NCBI GenBank assembly: GCA_035352715.1
Contig: DAOPYE010000001.1
Coordinates: forward strand, 31,726-95,725
Reading direction: 5' to 3'
DNA: 64,000 nt
Source of the DNA: DAOPYE01 sp035352715
GTDB taxonomy: Bacteria > Acidobacteriota > Holophagae > Holophagales > Holophagaceae
Shown piece by piece: positions 1 to 8,574 of this stretch. The first letter of the stretch is position 1. Each line of letters opens with the position of its first letter. The translations under genes were made by a program, and so were the position numbers. The notes beneath the pieces were generated by a model. The model had not been told where the DNA came from, searched no databases, and saw nothing but the letters and a program-made list of their open reading frames with translations.

Positions 1-183
1 CTGTGCCAGGGCGGGCGAAGCACCTGGCAGAATCTGGTGGCCGCTTGTCTTACCTGCAATCAAAAGAAGGGCGGTCGCACGCCCGAGCAGGCGGGCATGC
101 GCCTGAAACGAATCCCCAAGGGATTGCGGGCCCATCTGTTCGAGCGTTTTGAACGCATCCTGAAAGATGCCTCTGCCGCGTAG
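1..183 (+). CDS. HNH endonuclease, C-terminal fragment (5' end outside window)
   Basis: The open frame runs in from the left edge and stops at the TAG at 181-183, giving 60 residues. It reads [20 protein letters not shown] followed by PEQAGMRL, which is the second half of the beta-beta-alpha metal fold of HNH nucleases of the McrA-like kind: Asn in the middle strand, two Cys of the structural zinc pair (C-x2-C), then the CN-x-KK helix. The family cuts or nicks DNA; many chromosomal members in Acidobacteria and Deltaproteobacteria are single-domain proteins of unknown role. The catalytic first His lies upstream of the window, so activity cannot be judged. Confidence 0.75.
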   Translation: MCQGGRSTWQNLVAACLTCNQKKGGRTPEQAGMRLKRIPKGLRAHLFERFERILKDASAA

Positions 184-311
184 GCCCCTGGGTTTGGCCT
201 GGAAACATGCGGATCATTGGGCTATTTGTAGGTGAGGATCTGGGATAAAGAAAAAAAAATGACTTTTGTTTTGGTGATGTTGTATACGATGGATGCGACG
301 AAGGAGAAAAT

Positions 312-1781
312 ATGACGTCCATTGATATCAACTCCCAAAATGGGAAGGATTTTACGGGAGATGCGATCATCGTCCCCGTGTTCTCCGGGCGTGAACGTCA
401 TCGTCTGCCGCTGCCCATCAGCAAGGTTGCGCGTCAGGTGATGGAGGAAGGCGATTTCAAGGCGGATTATCTGGAGATCGTGCCCCTTCATCATCCGAAT
501 GGCGTCAAGGACTGCCGCTGGATGGTGCTGGTCGGGCTGGGGGTTGAGGAAGGCGTGAGCCTCAATAAGGTCCGCAAAGCCATCGGTGCCGCAGCGCGCC
601 ACTGCCTGAAAAAGGGCTGGAAGAAGATCGCCGTCATTTCTCCCGCATCCGCAACCGTGGAGCAGGACGAGCTTCAGATCGCCGCCCTGGAGGGCGCCCT
701 GCTCGCCAACTACGATTTCGCGTCCTTCAAGGGCAAGCCCACGCCCCGGCGCTTTGAAAGCATCGCCCTCTTCACGAACGGCGACGATACGCGCAAGGCG
801 CGCCGTTGCCTTCCCGTCGTGGAGGCTGGCATCGAGGCCACCCATCGTGTGCGGGATCTCGCCAATATGCCCGCCGGGGATCTCTATCCGGAAGCCTTCG
901 CCGAGCTGGCCCAGAAGCTGGCCAAGCATCACAAGGTGGCCGTGGACGTCATGGGCGTGGATGCGCTGAAAAAAGACGGCTTCAACGCGCTGCTGGCCGT
1001 GGGCCAGGGCTCGGTCCGCGCCCCTCAGGTGGTGAAGCTGGATTACATCCCCAAGGAAGCGGCCAAGAAGCACATCGTCCTGGTGGGCAAGGGCGTCTGC
1101 TTTGACTCCGGCGGCCTTTCCCTCAAGGACGCTCACAACATGGAAAACATGAAGGACGATATGACCGGCGCGGCCATCGTGCTGGCCACGGTGATCGCCG
1201 CGGCCCAGGCGCAGGGGGCTGTCCGCGTGACCGGCCTGATCGGCCTGGTCGAGAACATGGTCTCCGGCAGCAGCTACAAGCCCGGCGATGTGCTGCGCAG
1301 CCGCAGCGGCAAGACCATCGAAGTTCTGAACACGGATGCGGAAGGACGCCTGGTTCTGGCGGATCTGCTGCACCTGGCATCGGGTCTGGGCGCGGATCAT
1401 ATCGTGGATCTGGCGACGTTGACGGGCGCCTGCGCCGTGGCGCTGGGGGATTCGGTCTCCGGTATTTTCGGCACGGACCAGAAACTGGTGGAACGTCTCC
1501 TGGATGCCGGTGCGGCCGCAGGCGAACATCTCTGGCAGTTGCCCTTGGTGGAGGAATACCGCGACGGCCTCAAGAGCTCGGTGGCAGATCTGAAGAATGT
1601 CACGGGCAAGCGCACCGGCGGTGCGATCACGGCCGCGCTCTTCCTCAGCGAGTTCGTGGATCACGCCTCCTGGGCCCACGTGGATCTCTCCGGGAACTGG
1701 TCGGGATCGGATCGCGATTTCCGTCCCCAGGGCGCCACGGGTGAAGGCCCCCGCTGGCTTCTGGACTGGATCCTCTCCTGA
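312..1781 (+). CDS. pepA: Leucyl aminopeptidase, M17 family (PepA)
   Basis: A cytosolic metallopeptidase of 489 residues that removes N-terminal amino acids from peptides; family members work as hexamers with two metal ions per subunit. The C-terminal catalytic domain is intact: GKGVCFDSGG at 259-268 supplies Lys260 and Asp265, MKDDMTGAA supplies Asp283, and the M17 signature NTDAEGRL at 340-347 supplies Asp342 and Glu344. Length matches the family (about 480-500). The ATG at 312 is preceded by GAAGGAGAAAAT, a good ribosome site. A TATACG hexamer at 283-288 could be its -10 element, but the -35 is weak. It stands alone, between the HNH gene and an HU-type gene; a hairpin at 1839-1871 follows. 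Confidence 0.95.
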   Translation: MTSIDINSQNGKDFTGDAIIVPVFSGRERHRLPLPISKVARQVMEEGDFKADYLEIVPLHHPNGVKDCRWMVLVGLGVEEGVSLNKVRKAIGAAARHCLKKGWKKIAVISPASATVEQDELQIAALEGALLANYDFASFKGKPTPRRFESIALFTNGDDTRKARRCLPVVEAGIEATHRVRDLANMPAGDLYPEAFAELAQKLAKHHKVAVDVMGVDALKKDGFNALLAVGQGSVRAPQVVKLDYIPKEAAKKHIVLVGKGVCFDSGGLSLKDAHNMENMKDDMTGAAIVLATVIAAAQAQGAVRVTGLIGLVENMVSGSSYKPGDVLRSRSGKTIEVLNTDAEGRLVLADLLHLASGLGADHIVDLATLTGACAVALGDSVSGIFGTDQKLVERLLDAGAAAGEHLWQLPLVEEYRDGLKSSVADLKNVTGKRTGGAITAALFLSEFVDHASWAHVDLSGNWSGSDRDFRPQGATGEGPRWLLDWILS

Positions 1782-1838
1782 TCGTTCCATCCCGTGGGCG
1801 CTTGATCGCGTCAAGTGAGCTCCGGGAGACTCTTTATG

Positions 1839-1871
1839 AACCCGGTCGGACCGCCTTGGTCCGGCCGGGTT
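1839..1871 (+). terminator. Hairpin terminator after pepA
   Basis: AACCCGGTCGGACC pairs with GGTCCGGCCGGGTT around a 5-base loop; the one non-Watson-Crick pair is U-G. There is no clear T tract behind it, so the terminator call is tentative. Confidence 0.5.
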
Positions 1872-2013
1872 CCCTGCGTTTGCGGGGAAAAGGGGAAAAA
1901 TCATGGAGCATCGCATGGTGGGCTGGATTTCTGAATCTCTCCCCTTGACCTGGAAGCGAGGTCGGGATGAGATAATGCTCACAAGCTAAAAAACGTAAAA
2001 CCGGGAGCTGAAC

Positions 2014-2310
2014 ATGGAACCGATGGATACCCTCACGAAGGCGGATCTGTCCAAGCACTTGATGGAACAACTGGAATTCGCGAAGAAAGATGCGGATGCC
2101 CTGGTGAACACCTTTCTCAAGTGTGTCGTGGATGCGCTGCGCGAAGGTGAGGGTGTGGAGCTCCGTGGGTTCGGCAGTTTCCGCCTGAGGGATCGGAGCG
2201 CCCGGCAGGGGCGCAATCCCAGGAGCGGCCAGTCCATCAAGGTCCCGCCCAAGCGTGTCGTGTATTTCAAGTTGGGCAAGGAACTGCGCAGCAAGCTCAT
2301 CGATGAGTGA
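2014..2310 (+). CDS. HU/IHF family DNA-binding protein
   Basis: A 98-residue basic protein with the histone-like fold: N-terminal helices (LTKADLSKHLMEQL at about 6-19), then GEGVELRGFGSFRLRDR at about 46-62 and the DNA-binding arm RQGRNPRSGQ, followed by IKVPPKRVVYFKLGKEL. Members bend DNA as dimers and organise the nucleoid. The arm sequence is closer to IHF than to classic HU (RNP at its tip, basic flanks), but I cannot separate the two without an alignment. ATG 2014 follows CGGGAGCTGAAC; a second in-frame ATG at 2023 is possible. It is separated from pepA by about 230 bases that hold only the hairpin and its own leader. Confidence 0.92.
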   Translation: MEPMDTLTKADLSKHLMEQLEFAKKDADALVNTFLKCVVDALREGEGVELRGFGSFRLRDRSARQGRNPRSGQSIKVPPKRVVYFKLGKELRSKLIDE

Positions 2311-2410
2311 AGCCGGGGCCTGACCTCGGGAACGTAAGCCGGCGGTTCCACTTGGTGCCAGGTTGCACCCTGAGAATCGGAATGCGATCATTCGCTCTAC
2401 GGAGGTGAAA

Positions 2411-3148
2411 ATGAGGCTTTCTAAATTATTTTTATCGATTGCAGCCATCCTCATGGTTGCAACGACGCTCTCGGCTCAGAAGCGCTTGAGCAAAGAAGAA
2501 CGATCAGGGCTGCCGCGCGTGGCCGTCCTCAAGTTCCCCTGCGCGCCCGGATGCTGGCACGGATGGCGCCACGGTGGGTGGGGCAATCAGGAGGCCCGCA
2601 TCGCGGATGTTCTGGGCGATCTGTTTGTCACGGAACTCACCTCGAAAGGCCGGGGGAAGGTGCGAGTCATCGAGCGCGAGCGCATCAACGAGATTCGCAA
2701 CGAATTACAGTTCCAGCAGAGCGGCGAGGTCGATACCGCCACCGTCCAGAAGATCGGGAAGCTCCTGGGCGTGAAATACATGGTGACTGGCAAGGTGACC
2801 CGTTTCGCCTACAAGGAGAGCGGCCTGTCCGGTGGCTGGGGGCTGGGCGTTCTGGTGAGCAAGGCCACGGGCAGTGGGCTCGCGGGGGCCGTTGCCGGTG
2901 ATTCGCACTTGAAGAAGGCGAGCTTCACCGGTCGTCTGGATGTGCGCCTGATCGAAGTGGAGACAGGGGAGATCCTGGAAACCGCCAAGGATGAGGGTTC
3001 GCTTTCTGATACGAGCGTGAAGATCGCTGGGACGGGCAACGAGATCGAATACGACGAAGAAATGGTCAACAAGATCTTCGAGCCCATCGTCGAGAAGATG
3101 GCCCCCAAATTCGTCCGTGCCATGGGCAAGGCGAACGAGGACGAATAA
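2411..3148 (+). CDS. CsgG/HfaB-family exported protein with a Cys/His/Trp-rich insert
   Basis: A 245-residue protein with an N-terminal signal sequence (MRLSKLFLSIAAILMVATTL, cleavage near SAQ at 21-23). The body matches the CsgG family: RVAVLKF, then IADVLGDLFVTEL, KVRVIERERINEI, KIGKLLGVKYMVTGKVTRF and LDVRLIEVETGEIL. CsgG itself is the outer-membrane pore for curli; most CsgG-like proteins in other phyla have no assigned substrate. The start at 2411 is chosen because GGAGGTGAAA lies directly before it, although the frame is open further upstream. Residues 44-59 hold an unusual insert with two Cys, two His and three Trp (PCAPGCWHGWRHGGWG). No csgA/B/E/F-like genes are nearby. There is no lipobox Cys at the signal end, unlike CsgG. 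Confidence 0.8.
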   Translation: MRLSKLFLSIAAILMVATTLSAQKRLSKEERSGLPRVAVLKFPCAPGCWHGWRHGGWGNQEARIADVLGDLFVTELTSKGRGKVRVIERERINEIRNELQFQQSGEVDTATVQKIGKLLGVKYMVTGKVTRFAYKESGLSGGWGLGVLVSKATGSGLAGAVAGDSHLKKASFTGRLDVRLIEVETGEILETAKDEGSLSDTSVKIAGTGNEIEYDEEMVNKIFEPIVEKMAPKFVRAMGKANEDE

Positions 3149-3166
3149 CGGATCAAAGCGGCTTTG

Positions 3167-3194
3167 ATGCGGGAGGGCTTTGGCTCTCCCGCAT
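3167..3194. terminator. Bidirectional hairpin between convergent genes
   Basis: ATGCGGGAG pairs with CTCCCGCAT with a 10-base spacer. It lies between the stop of the CsgG-like gene (+) and the stop of the hydrolase (-). The T-rich stretch TGTATTTCTC follows on the plus side. Confidence 0.6.
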
Positions 3195-3202
3195 TGTATT
3201 TC

Positions 3203-4168
3203 TCACCGCATCCAATCGGCAGCGGCTTGACGGATCGCTTTCCCGTAGGCTGGCCCCAGGATTTCCGCGCAGTGCAGGTGCCAGGTGGGGACCTCGATTA
3301 TCTGAATGCGATCGAAATGTCGGGCCACTTCCCGTTGGGCCGAGGGTGAAGCCAGGCGGTCCTGGGTGGCGAGAAAGCACAGGCCTGGCGTCTGGATGCG
3401 CTGGGCGCCGAGGCTCTTCTGGATATCCGTCGCATCGCGGTCGTATCCACCCAGATGCGAGGCCCAGCGGCTGCCGCATTCGCCGATGATGGGGGCGAGC
3501 AGGGGGTGCCAGAACCGATCCTCGGTTCCGCACACGAGGTTCTTCGAAAAATCCCGGCTGCTGGCGGGCGCGCCTTCCCAGATGAGACCCGCGAGCGGAC
3601 CTTTCCCTTCGCGCTCCAGGCGCGCCAGCGCCAGCAGGCCCACGCTGGCGCCCAGGCTGCGTCCCATCAGGATGATTCGACCGCGCGGTGTGCCTTGGGC
3701 TTCTAGGGCGTGGACGATGGAGACCACATTCTCCGATTCTCTGGCGCCAAAGGTGACCGGGGGCACCTGCCGACCTTCCCGCATGGCGTCATCCCTGCGG
3801 AGATAGGTGAAGATGGCCGCATCCAGATCGGGGAAATAACGCAGGGCGGGACTGGTGCCCCAGCGGTCGTCGCCGAATCCGTGGAGCAGGATCACGACGC
3901 CGGTGGAAGGGCGCGCGCGCCGTATGCGCCACAGCTGCAGGCCCTCGACCTCCTGGGATTCCCAGGTTCCGCCTGGATCATCGGCATCACCTTGGGCCAG
4001 ATCGCGGTACGTGGCATTCACGCGATCCAGGGGCTGCGGGTGATAGAAGGGCGGGTTGGTGAGCTCGCGGGCCACATCGCGCACCTTGCATCCGACAAAG
4101 ACCCCCAGCCCGATCAGGACCAACGCTCCGGATGCAGCAACGCAAAGTGCGACTCGTTTTGCCTTCAC
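3203..4168 (-). CDS. Alpha/beta-hydrolase fold protein, membrane-anchored or exported
   Basis: A 321-residue protein with one N-terminal hydrophobic segment (about 7-26) ending in a Cys at 27 (GVFVGC), so it is either an anchored enzyme or a lipoprotein. The hydrolase core is clear: VVILLHGFGDDRWG at about 91-104 (oxyanion strand), the nucleophile elbow GRSLGAS with Ser171, LIWEGAPA, and a C-terminal TQDRL acid loop followed by WHLHC carrying the likely catalytic His. The closest style is the family of serine hydrolases with an uncharacterised acyl substrate (peptidase S9/BAAT-like). It sits 5 bases downstream of a small lipoprotein gene on the same strand, so the two are probably co-transcribed. 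Confidence 0.8.
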   Translation of the reverse strand: MKAKRVALCVAASGALVLIGLGVFVGCKVRDVARELTNPPFYHPQPLDRVNATYRDLAQGDADDPGGTWESQEVEGLQLWRIRRARPSTGVVILLHGFGDDRWGTSPALRYFPDLDAAIFTYLRRDDAMREGRQVPPVTFGARESENVVSIVHALEAQGTPRGRIILMGRSLGASVGLLALARLEREGKGPLAGLIWEGAPASSRDFSKNLVCGTEDRFWHPLLAPIIGECGSRWASHLGGYDRDATDIQKSLGAQRIQTPGLCFLATQDRLASPSAQREVARHFDRIQIIEVPTWHLHCAEILGPAYGKAIRQAAADWMR

Positions 4169-4173
4169 GGGAC

Positions 4174-4608
4174 TCAGTGTTCCAGGACAGCCTTCACGCC
4201 GGGCATGCCTTCAGCGGGCGGCATCGCATTGGCCTGCCCGTAGAGCACCGAGTTGATTCGCTGGATGAAGGTCACGATGAAGACGCCCTTGTCCGAGGGC
4301 ATCTCGAACTCGCCCTGGCTGGGGCCGAAGGCTTCCTTTGAGCCGGACAGGAAGTAGCGATGCTTGCCGACGGGCAGGCCGGTTACCAGCAGATCCCTCG
4401 CGGCCTTCTTGTCTCGCGTGACGGGGATGCGGACATCGTCGATGGAGAGATCGACATCTCCGCGGACCGAGCGCGTGAACTGGAACATCACCATCCCTGC
4501 GGTGAGAGGCTTGCGGGGCTTGAGGGGAGCCGGCTTGGCGCTCTTGCAGCCCAATCCCATCAGGACTAGGGTGCAGGCTACGGCGACCGGTTTCAGGAAT
4601 GCCCTCAT
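4174..4608 (-). CDS. Small predicted lipoprotein, unknown function
   Basis: 144 residues. It starts MRAFLKPVAVACTLVLMGLG followed by Cys21, a hydrophobic signal ending at a Cys as in lipoproteins, although the residues at -3 to -1 (GLG) are not a textbook lipobox. The mature part has a beta-rich look (MVMFQFTRSVRGDVDLSIDD, then LLVTGLPVGKHRYFLSG), with a KHRYFL strand resembling PEGA-like surface domains. I recognise no family. The start at 4608 is chosen because TCGGAGGTTCCA precedes it; a longer start five codons upstream has no such site. The gene is upstream of, and 5 bases from, the hydrolase. Confidence 0.7.
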   Translation of the reverse strand: MRAFLKPVAVACTLVLMGLGCKSAKPAPLKPRKPLTAGMVMFQFTRSVRGDVDLSIDDVRIPVTRDKKAARDLLVTGLPVGKHRYFLSGSKEAFGPSQGEFEMPSDKGVFIVTFIQRINSVLYGQANAMPPAEGMPGVKAVLEH

Positions 4609-4734
4609 TGGAACCTCCGACAATCATTGAGACTAGCGGCATTGGCCCCGACTGGCCACTGCCCCCATACGAGTGCGCCAACATGCCGCGGGGTTCAGTT
4701 ATGCTGAAGGGCTTCTTGAAAGGAGACCTCATCC

Positions 4735-5202
4735 ATGACCCAGGTCCGGCTCACCACGGAAAAAGGCGACATCAACGTCGAACTCTTCTCGAAGGAGGCC
4801 CCGGGTACCGTGGCCAATTTCGTGAAGCTCGCGAGCGAAGGCTTCTATGATGGGCTGGCGTTCCACCGTGTGATTCCCAATTTCGTCATCCAGGGTGGCT
4901 GCCCGAATTCCCGCGAGGGCGCCAAGGGCATTCCCGGCACCGGCGGGCCCGGATACAAGATCAAGTGCGAGACTGTGGGCAACCCCCACAAGCACGAACT
5001 GGGCGCGCTCTCCATGGCCCACGCGGGCAAGGACACCGGCGGAAGCCAGTTCTTCGTCGTGAACGGGGATCGCTCCAATGTCGCCCATTTGGATGGGGTC
5101 CATACCGTTTTCGGGAAGTGCATCTCCGAAGAGGACATCAAGGTGGTTCAGTCCATCCGCGGCGGTGATCGCATCCTGAAGGCCGAAGTTATCGAAGCCT
5201 AG
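4735..5202 (+). CDS. ppiB: Peptidyl-prolyl cis-trans isomerase, cyclophilin type
   Basis: A 155-residue single-domain cyclophilin without a signal peptide, so cytosolic. Motifs: [20 protein letters not shown] with the catalytic region [13 protein letters not shown] (Arg of FHRVI and the F-x-IQGG strand), [18 protein letters not shown] and [10 protein letters not shown], all in family order. The family catalyses proline isomerisation during protein folding. GAAAGGAGACC precedes the ATG. A hairpin with a short T run (5225-5262) separates it from metG. Confidence 0.95.
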   Translation: MTQVRLTTEKGDINVELFSKEAPGTVANFVKLASEGFYDGLAFHRVIPNFVIQGGCPNSREGAKGIPGTGGPGYKIKCETVGNPHKHELGALSMAHAGKDTGGSQFFVVNGDRSNVAHLDGVHTVFGKCISEEDIKVVQSIRGGDRILKAEVIEA

Positions 5203-5224
5203 TTTGCCGTTCTCATGGCGTCGG

Positions 5225-5262
5225 AAGGCTGGAGTCGGAACTGCGGCTCCAGCCTTTCCTTG
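5225..5262 (+). terminator. Rho-independent terminator after the cyclophilin gene
   Basis: AAGGCTGGAG pairs with CTCCAGCCTT across a 12-base loop, and is followed by TCCTTG. It lies in the 93-base gap before metG. Confidence 0.7.
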
Positions 5263-5295
5263 TACCGCGCTAGACTGAAAGGCTCGGAGTGACCT

Positions 5296-7275
5296 GTGTC
5301 CAAGCGCTTTTACCTGACGACCCCCATCTACTACGTCAATGACAAGCCCCATATCGGGCATGCATACACGACAGTGCTGGCCGATGTGCTGGCGCGGCAC
5401 CACCGAATGATGGGCGAGGAAGTCTTCTTCCTGACCGGGACCGACGAGCACGGTCAGAAGATCGAAAAGGCCGCCGCCGCGCGCGGCATCACGCCGCAGC
5501 AGATGGCCGACGAGGTGCAGCCCAACTTCGAGAACCTGTGGAAGCGCATGGGGATCACCAACGATCACTTCGTGCGCACGACGCATGCCCAGCACAAGGC
5601 GGTGATCCAGGAGCGTTTCCGACAGTTGCTGGCGACAGGCGATATCTACAAGGCCACCTACAAGGGCTTGTACAGCGTTAGTGACGAGGCCTATGTTACG
5701 GAGACGCAGGCCAAGGAGCTTCAGGCCCAGGGCCTTGCGCACCAGTTGGTCGAGCTGGAAGAGGAGAGCTACTTCTTCCGCCTGGCTGCCTACGAGAACT
5801 GGCTGATCCAGCTCTATCAGCGGTGTCCCGGGTTCGTGCAGCCGGATTTCCGCTTCAATGAGGTTAAGCAGTTCGTGTTCCCCGACGGACAGCGGGGGAA
5901 ACTGCTAGATCTTTCCATCAGCCGCACGACCATCACCTGGGGCATTCCCGTTCCTGACGACGAGAAGCATGTGGTCTATGTCTGGTTCGACGCGCTGCTC
6001 AACTATCTTTCGGCTTGCAAGGATGGGTTTTGGCCAGCGGATGTCCATTTGGTCGGCAAGGATATTCTGCGATTTCACGCCGTCTACTGGCCCGCGTTCC
6101 TCATGGCGATGTTCCGCGAAGCGGGCGACGATCTGAACGGCGAGCTTCCCCAGCGCGTGATCGATCAGCTGCCCAAGGCGATCCTGGCACACGGATGGTG
6201 GCTGATGGGCGAGGACAAGATGTCCAAGTCCAAGGGCAACATCGTTCGTCCCGAGGAACTGCTGCACTTCGGCAACGACGCCGCGCGGTTCTTCCTGCTG
6301 CGTGATATGCAGATCGGGTACGATCGCGCGTTCACGTTCGAATCCTTCATCGACCGGCTGAACGCGGATCTGGCCAACGGCCTGGGCAATCTCGCCAGCC
6401 GATCCATCAGCATGATCCAGCGCTACCGGGATGGGGTTGTGCCCGTTCCCAGCGTTCTGGATGAGCTGGACCGTGAAACGGCAGAGCAGGGCGCCAAGGC
6501 TTTTTCCGAATACCTCGCGCTGGCGGAGCGCAACGAGTTCAGCGCGGCTCTGGAGCGCCTTTGGGTTTATCTGAGGGTTCTGGATGGCTATATCGTCAAG
6601 GTCGAGCCCTGGAAGTTGGCCAAAGACGAAAGCCGCAAGGACAAGCTGGACGCGGTTCTCTGGCTGCTCTATCGGGCCCTGCGCGCGACGACCATCCTTG
6701 CGGCGCCCGTGCTGCCGGAACTCTCGCAGACGCTATGGGAAAGCCTGGGCCTTGCGGGCCGTGTCGCCGACCAGCGCTTCGCCGCCTTCGATATCGATGC
6801 GCCCGCCCCGGCGCCCCTCTCAGAACCCAAGCCTTTGTTTGCGCGCATTGAAAAGGAAACAGCCATGACCGAGATCGACGCCATCCGCAATGCAGCCATG
6901 CCTCCCGCTCCCGTGGAGGACAAGCCCCTGGATGTGCCTCCCGTGAAAGAGAACATCGACTACGACACCTTCGCCAAGACCGATCTGCGCGTGGGCCTGA
7001 TCCTCGAGGCAGAGGAGATGCCCAAGAGCAAGAAGCTCATCAAGATGAAGGTGGATCTCGGCTTTGAGCAGCGCACGATCCTCGGCGGCATCAAGGAGGC
7101 CTATGCGCCGGCGGATCTGATCGGTCGCCGCGTGGTGGTGGTGGCCAATCTCGCGCCCCGGGCCATGATGGGTGTCGAGAGCCACGGCATGCTGCTGTGC
7201 GCCAGCGACAATGCGTCGAAGCCCTACCTCATCGCGCCTCCCGAAGACGCCAAGCCCGGCTTTGTGGTTCGCTAA
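5296..7275 (+). CDS. metG: Methionine-tRNA ligase with C-terminal tRNA-binding domain
   Basis: 659 residues, a class I synthetase that charges tRNA-Met. The N-terminal Rossmann domain has TPIYYVNDKPHIGHAYTTV (HIGH at about 19-22), and the second signature GEDKMSKSKGN is intact. The connective region reads YKGLYSVSDEAYVTE, without the zinc-binding Cys pairs, so it belongs to the zinc-free type. Residues about 555-659 form an EMAP-II/Trbp111-like domain (FAKTDLRVGLILEAEEMP, then RRVVVVANLAPRAMMGVES) that helps bind tRNA and makes the enzyme a dimer. The start is the GTG at 5296, with CGGAGTGACCT before it. The leader is short and shows no T-box. Confidence 0.97.
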   Translation: MSKRFYLTTPIYYVNDKPHIGHAYTTVLADVLARHHRMMGEEVFFLTGTDEHGQKIEKAAAARGITPQQMADEVQPNFENLWKRMGITNDHFVRTTHAQHKAVIQERFRQLLATGDIYKATYKGLYSVSDEAYVTETQAKELQAQGLAHQLVELEEESYFFRLAAYENWLIQLYQRCPGFVQPDFRFNEVKQFVFPDGQRGKLLDLSISRTTITWGIPVPDDEKHVVYVWFDALLNYLSACKDGFWPADVHLVGKDILRFHAVYWPAFLMAMFREAGDDLNGELPQRVIDQLPKAILAHGWWLMGEDKMSKSKGNIVRPEELLHFGNDAARFFLLRDMQIGYDRAFTFESFIDRLNADLANGLGNLASRSISMIQRYRDGVVPVPSVLDELDRETAEQGAKAFSEYLALAERNEFSAALERLWVYLRVLDGYIVKVEPWKLAKDESRKDKLDAVLWLLYRALRATTILAAPVLPELSQTLWESLGLAGRVADQRFAAFDIDAPAPAPLSEPKPLFARIEKETAMTEIDAIRNAAMPPAPVEDKPLDVPPVKENIDYDTFAKTDLRVGLILEAEEMPKSKKLIKMKVDLGFEQRTILGGIKEAYAPADLIGRRVVVVANLAPRAMMGVESHGMLLCASDNASKPYLIAPPEDAKPGFVVR

Positions 7276-7289
7276 GTGATCTGCTGCGG

Positions 7290-8558
7290 CTAGCGGTCGC
7301 TGGGTTCCAGCAGCCCCAGGCATTCCACATGATGGGTCTGGGGAAAGAGATCCAGGGCCGCCAGTCGCGTCAGGCGCCAGGCGGGGCCCAGTCGCTTGAT
7401 GTCGCGGCAGAACGCTGCGCCATCGCATCCGACGAGCACCAGGCGTCCTGCGCGGGCGGTCTGCAGGCGCTCGCATAGCTCCGGGGCCAGCCCTGCCCGG
7501 GGCGGATCCAGCAGGATGAGATCCGAGGATGAACCCAGGCCTTCGGGCACCCACGCGGCTGTATCCGCGGCGATGCACTGGGAAGCGAGTCCCAGCGCTT
7601 CGAGGTTGCGCTCCGCCCAGACCACGGCCGGTCCTTCGAACTCCACCAGGATTCGTTTCTGGAAGCGCGGCCCCAGCAGCGCGGAGAAGAAGCCCACGCC
7701 TCCGTACAGATCAAAGAGCGTGTCGCCTTCCAGGCCCCATGCACCCAGCACCCGGCCGAAGGCTTCGGCCGCCCACGCGGGGCTGACCTGGTAGAAGCCC
7801 CCCGGGGCGTGGCGCAGACGGAAGGCGCCGTGGTCGTGGAGCAGAGATCCTTCCCGGGCTTTCCACCCGTCGGGTTCCAGGAACCAGGTGCGGCCGTCCT
7901 CGGCGATGGCGACGATCTCGCCTGCGGGGGTGCCGGTGGCCAGCTCCCAGCGCTGGGCTCGGGTGGGCAGCATGCGCGCCAGCAGAGCTTCCCGAAAACG
8001 CGGGATGGCGTCCGAGATGGGCCGAGCGGCGGCCGGGCAGGCGTCCACCGCAATGACGCGATGGCTTTTCCGCCCGTGGAATCCCAGCTCCTTGCCACTC
8101 CAGTGGAGCTGGATGCGGTGGCGGAGGGCTTCGGCGGGGGCTTCCAGCCATTGCCATTCCATTTCGCGTCCCAATTGGCGCCCAAAGAGATCTTCCACCA
8201 TCAGGCGCTTCAGATCGCCTGCGGCGTCGCCTGCCTCCATGAGATCACAGCCGCCGCAAACGCCCGCTGCGGGGCAATGGGCAGTGGTCCTGCGCTTGTC
8301 CTTCGAGATCCAGTTCACGACATGGCCTTCGCCGTGCCTTGCTTTCCACAGCAGGCTGGCTTCGACGACTTCACCCGGAAAAAGAGCTACTGGGCTGGAC
8401 AACAAAATGATCCGGCCGTCTTCCGCGTGGGCAAGGCCCTGACCCCCCCAGGAGAGCCGATCGATTTTTCCCTTCCAACTTGTCGCAGGGACCGGATTCC
8501 GCGGATAGACTTGGGGCCGGTTTAAATTCTTCTTATGAGTGTGTCGCGTGTCTTTCAC
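7290..8558 (-). CDS. TrmA/RlmD-type RNA (uracil-5-)methyltransferase
   Basis: About 422 residues. An N-terminal TRAM-like domain (GKIDRLSWGGQGLAH) is followed by an iron-sulphur motif CPAAGVCGGC (C-x5-C-x2-C), with the expected fourth Cys probably the one in VDACPAA. The SAM-binding motif is FDLYGGVGFFSALLG, and the family signatures DPPRAGL and the nucleophile region VGCDGAAFCRDI are present, ending with the general-base Glu in HHVECLGLLE. Family members methylate uridine in rRNA or tRNA; I cannot tell which RNA. The residues after the nucleophile Cys are DG where most members have NP. The start is uncertain: a GTG at 8558 or ATGs at 8573/8576, none with a good ribosome site, and all collide with the divergent HD-GYP gene. 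Confidence 0.88.
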   Translation of the reverse strand: MKDTRHTHKKNLNRPQVYPRNPVPATSWKGKIDRLSWGGQGLAHAEDGRIILLSSPVALFPGEVVEASLLWKARHGEGHVVNWISKDKRRTTAHCPAAGVCGGCDLMEAGDAAGDLKRLMVEDLFGRQLGREMEWQWLEAPAEALRHRIQLHWSGKELGFHGRKSHRVIAVDACPAAARPISDAIPRFREALLARMLPTRAQRWELATGTPAGEIVAIAEDGRTWFLEPDGWKAREGSLLHDHGAFRLRHAPGGFYQVSPAWAAEAFGRVLGAWGLEGDTLFDLYGGVGFFSALLGPRFQKRILVEFEGPAVVWAERNLEALGLASQCIAADTAAWVPEGLGSSSDLILLDPPRAGLAPELCERLQTARAGRLVLVGCDGAAFCRDIKRLGPAWRLTRLAALDLFPQTHHVECLGLLEPSDR

Positions 8559-8574
8559 CGTCGCCCTGCCCATC

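Noticed and set aside
222..1982. A long open frame of 586 codons on the minus strand across pepA
   Set aside because: Antisense to a well-supported M17 peptidase; the protein has no motifs and its length reflects GC-rich codon bias.
5203..5295. Possible T-box leader in front of metG
   Set aside because: The gap is only 93 bases, already holds a terminator for the cyclophilin gene, and shows no T-box sequence or specifier loop.
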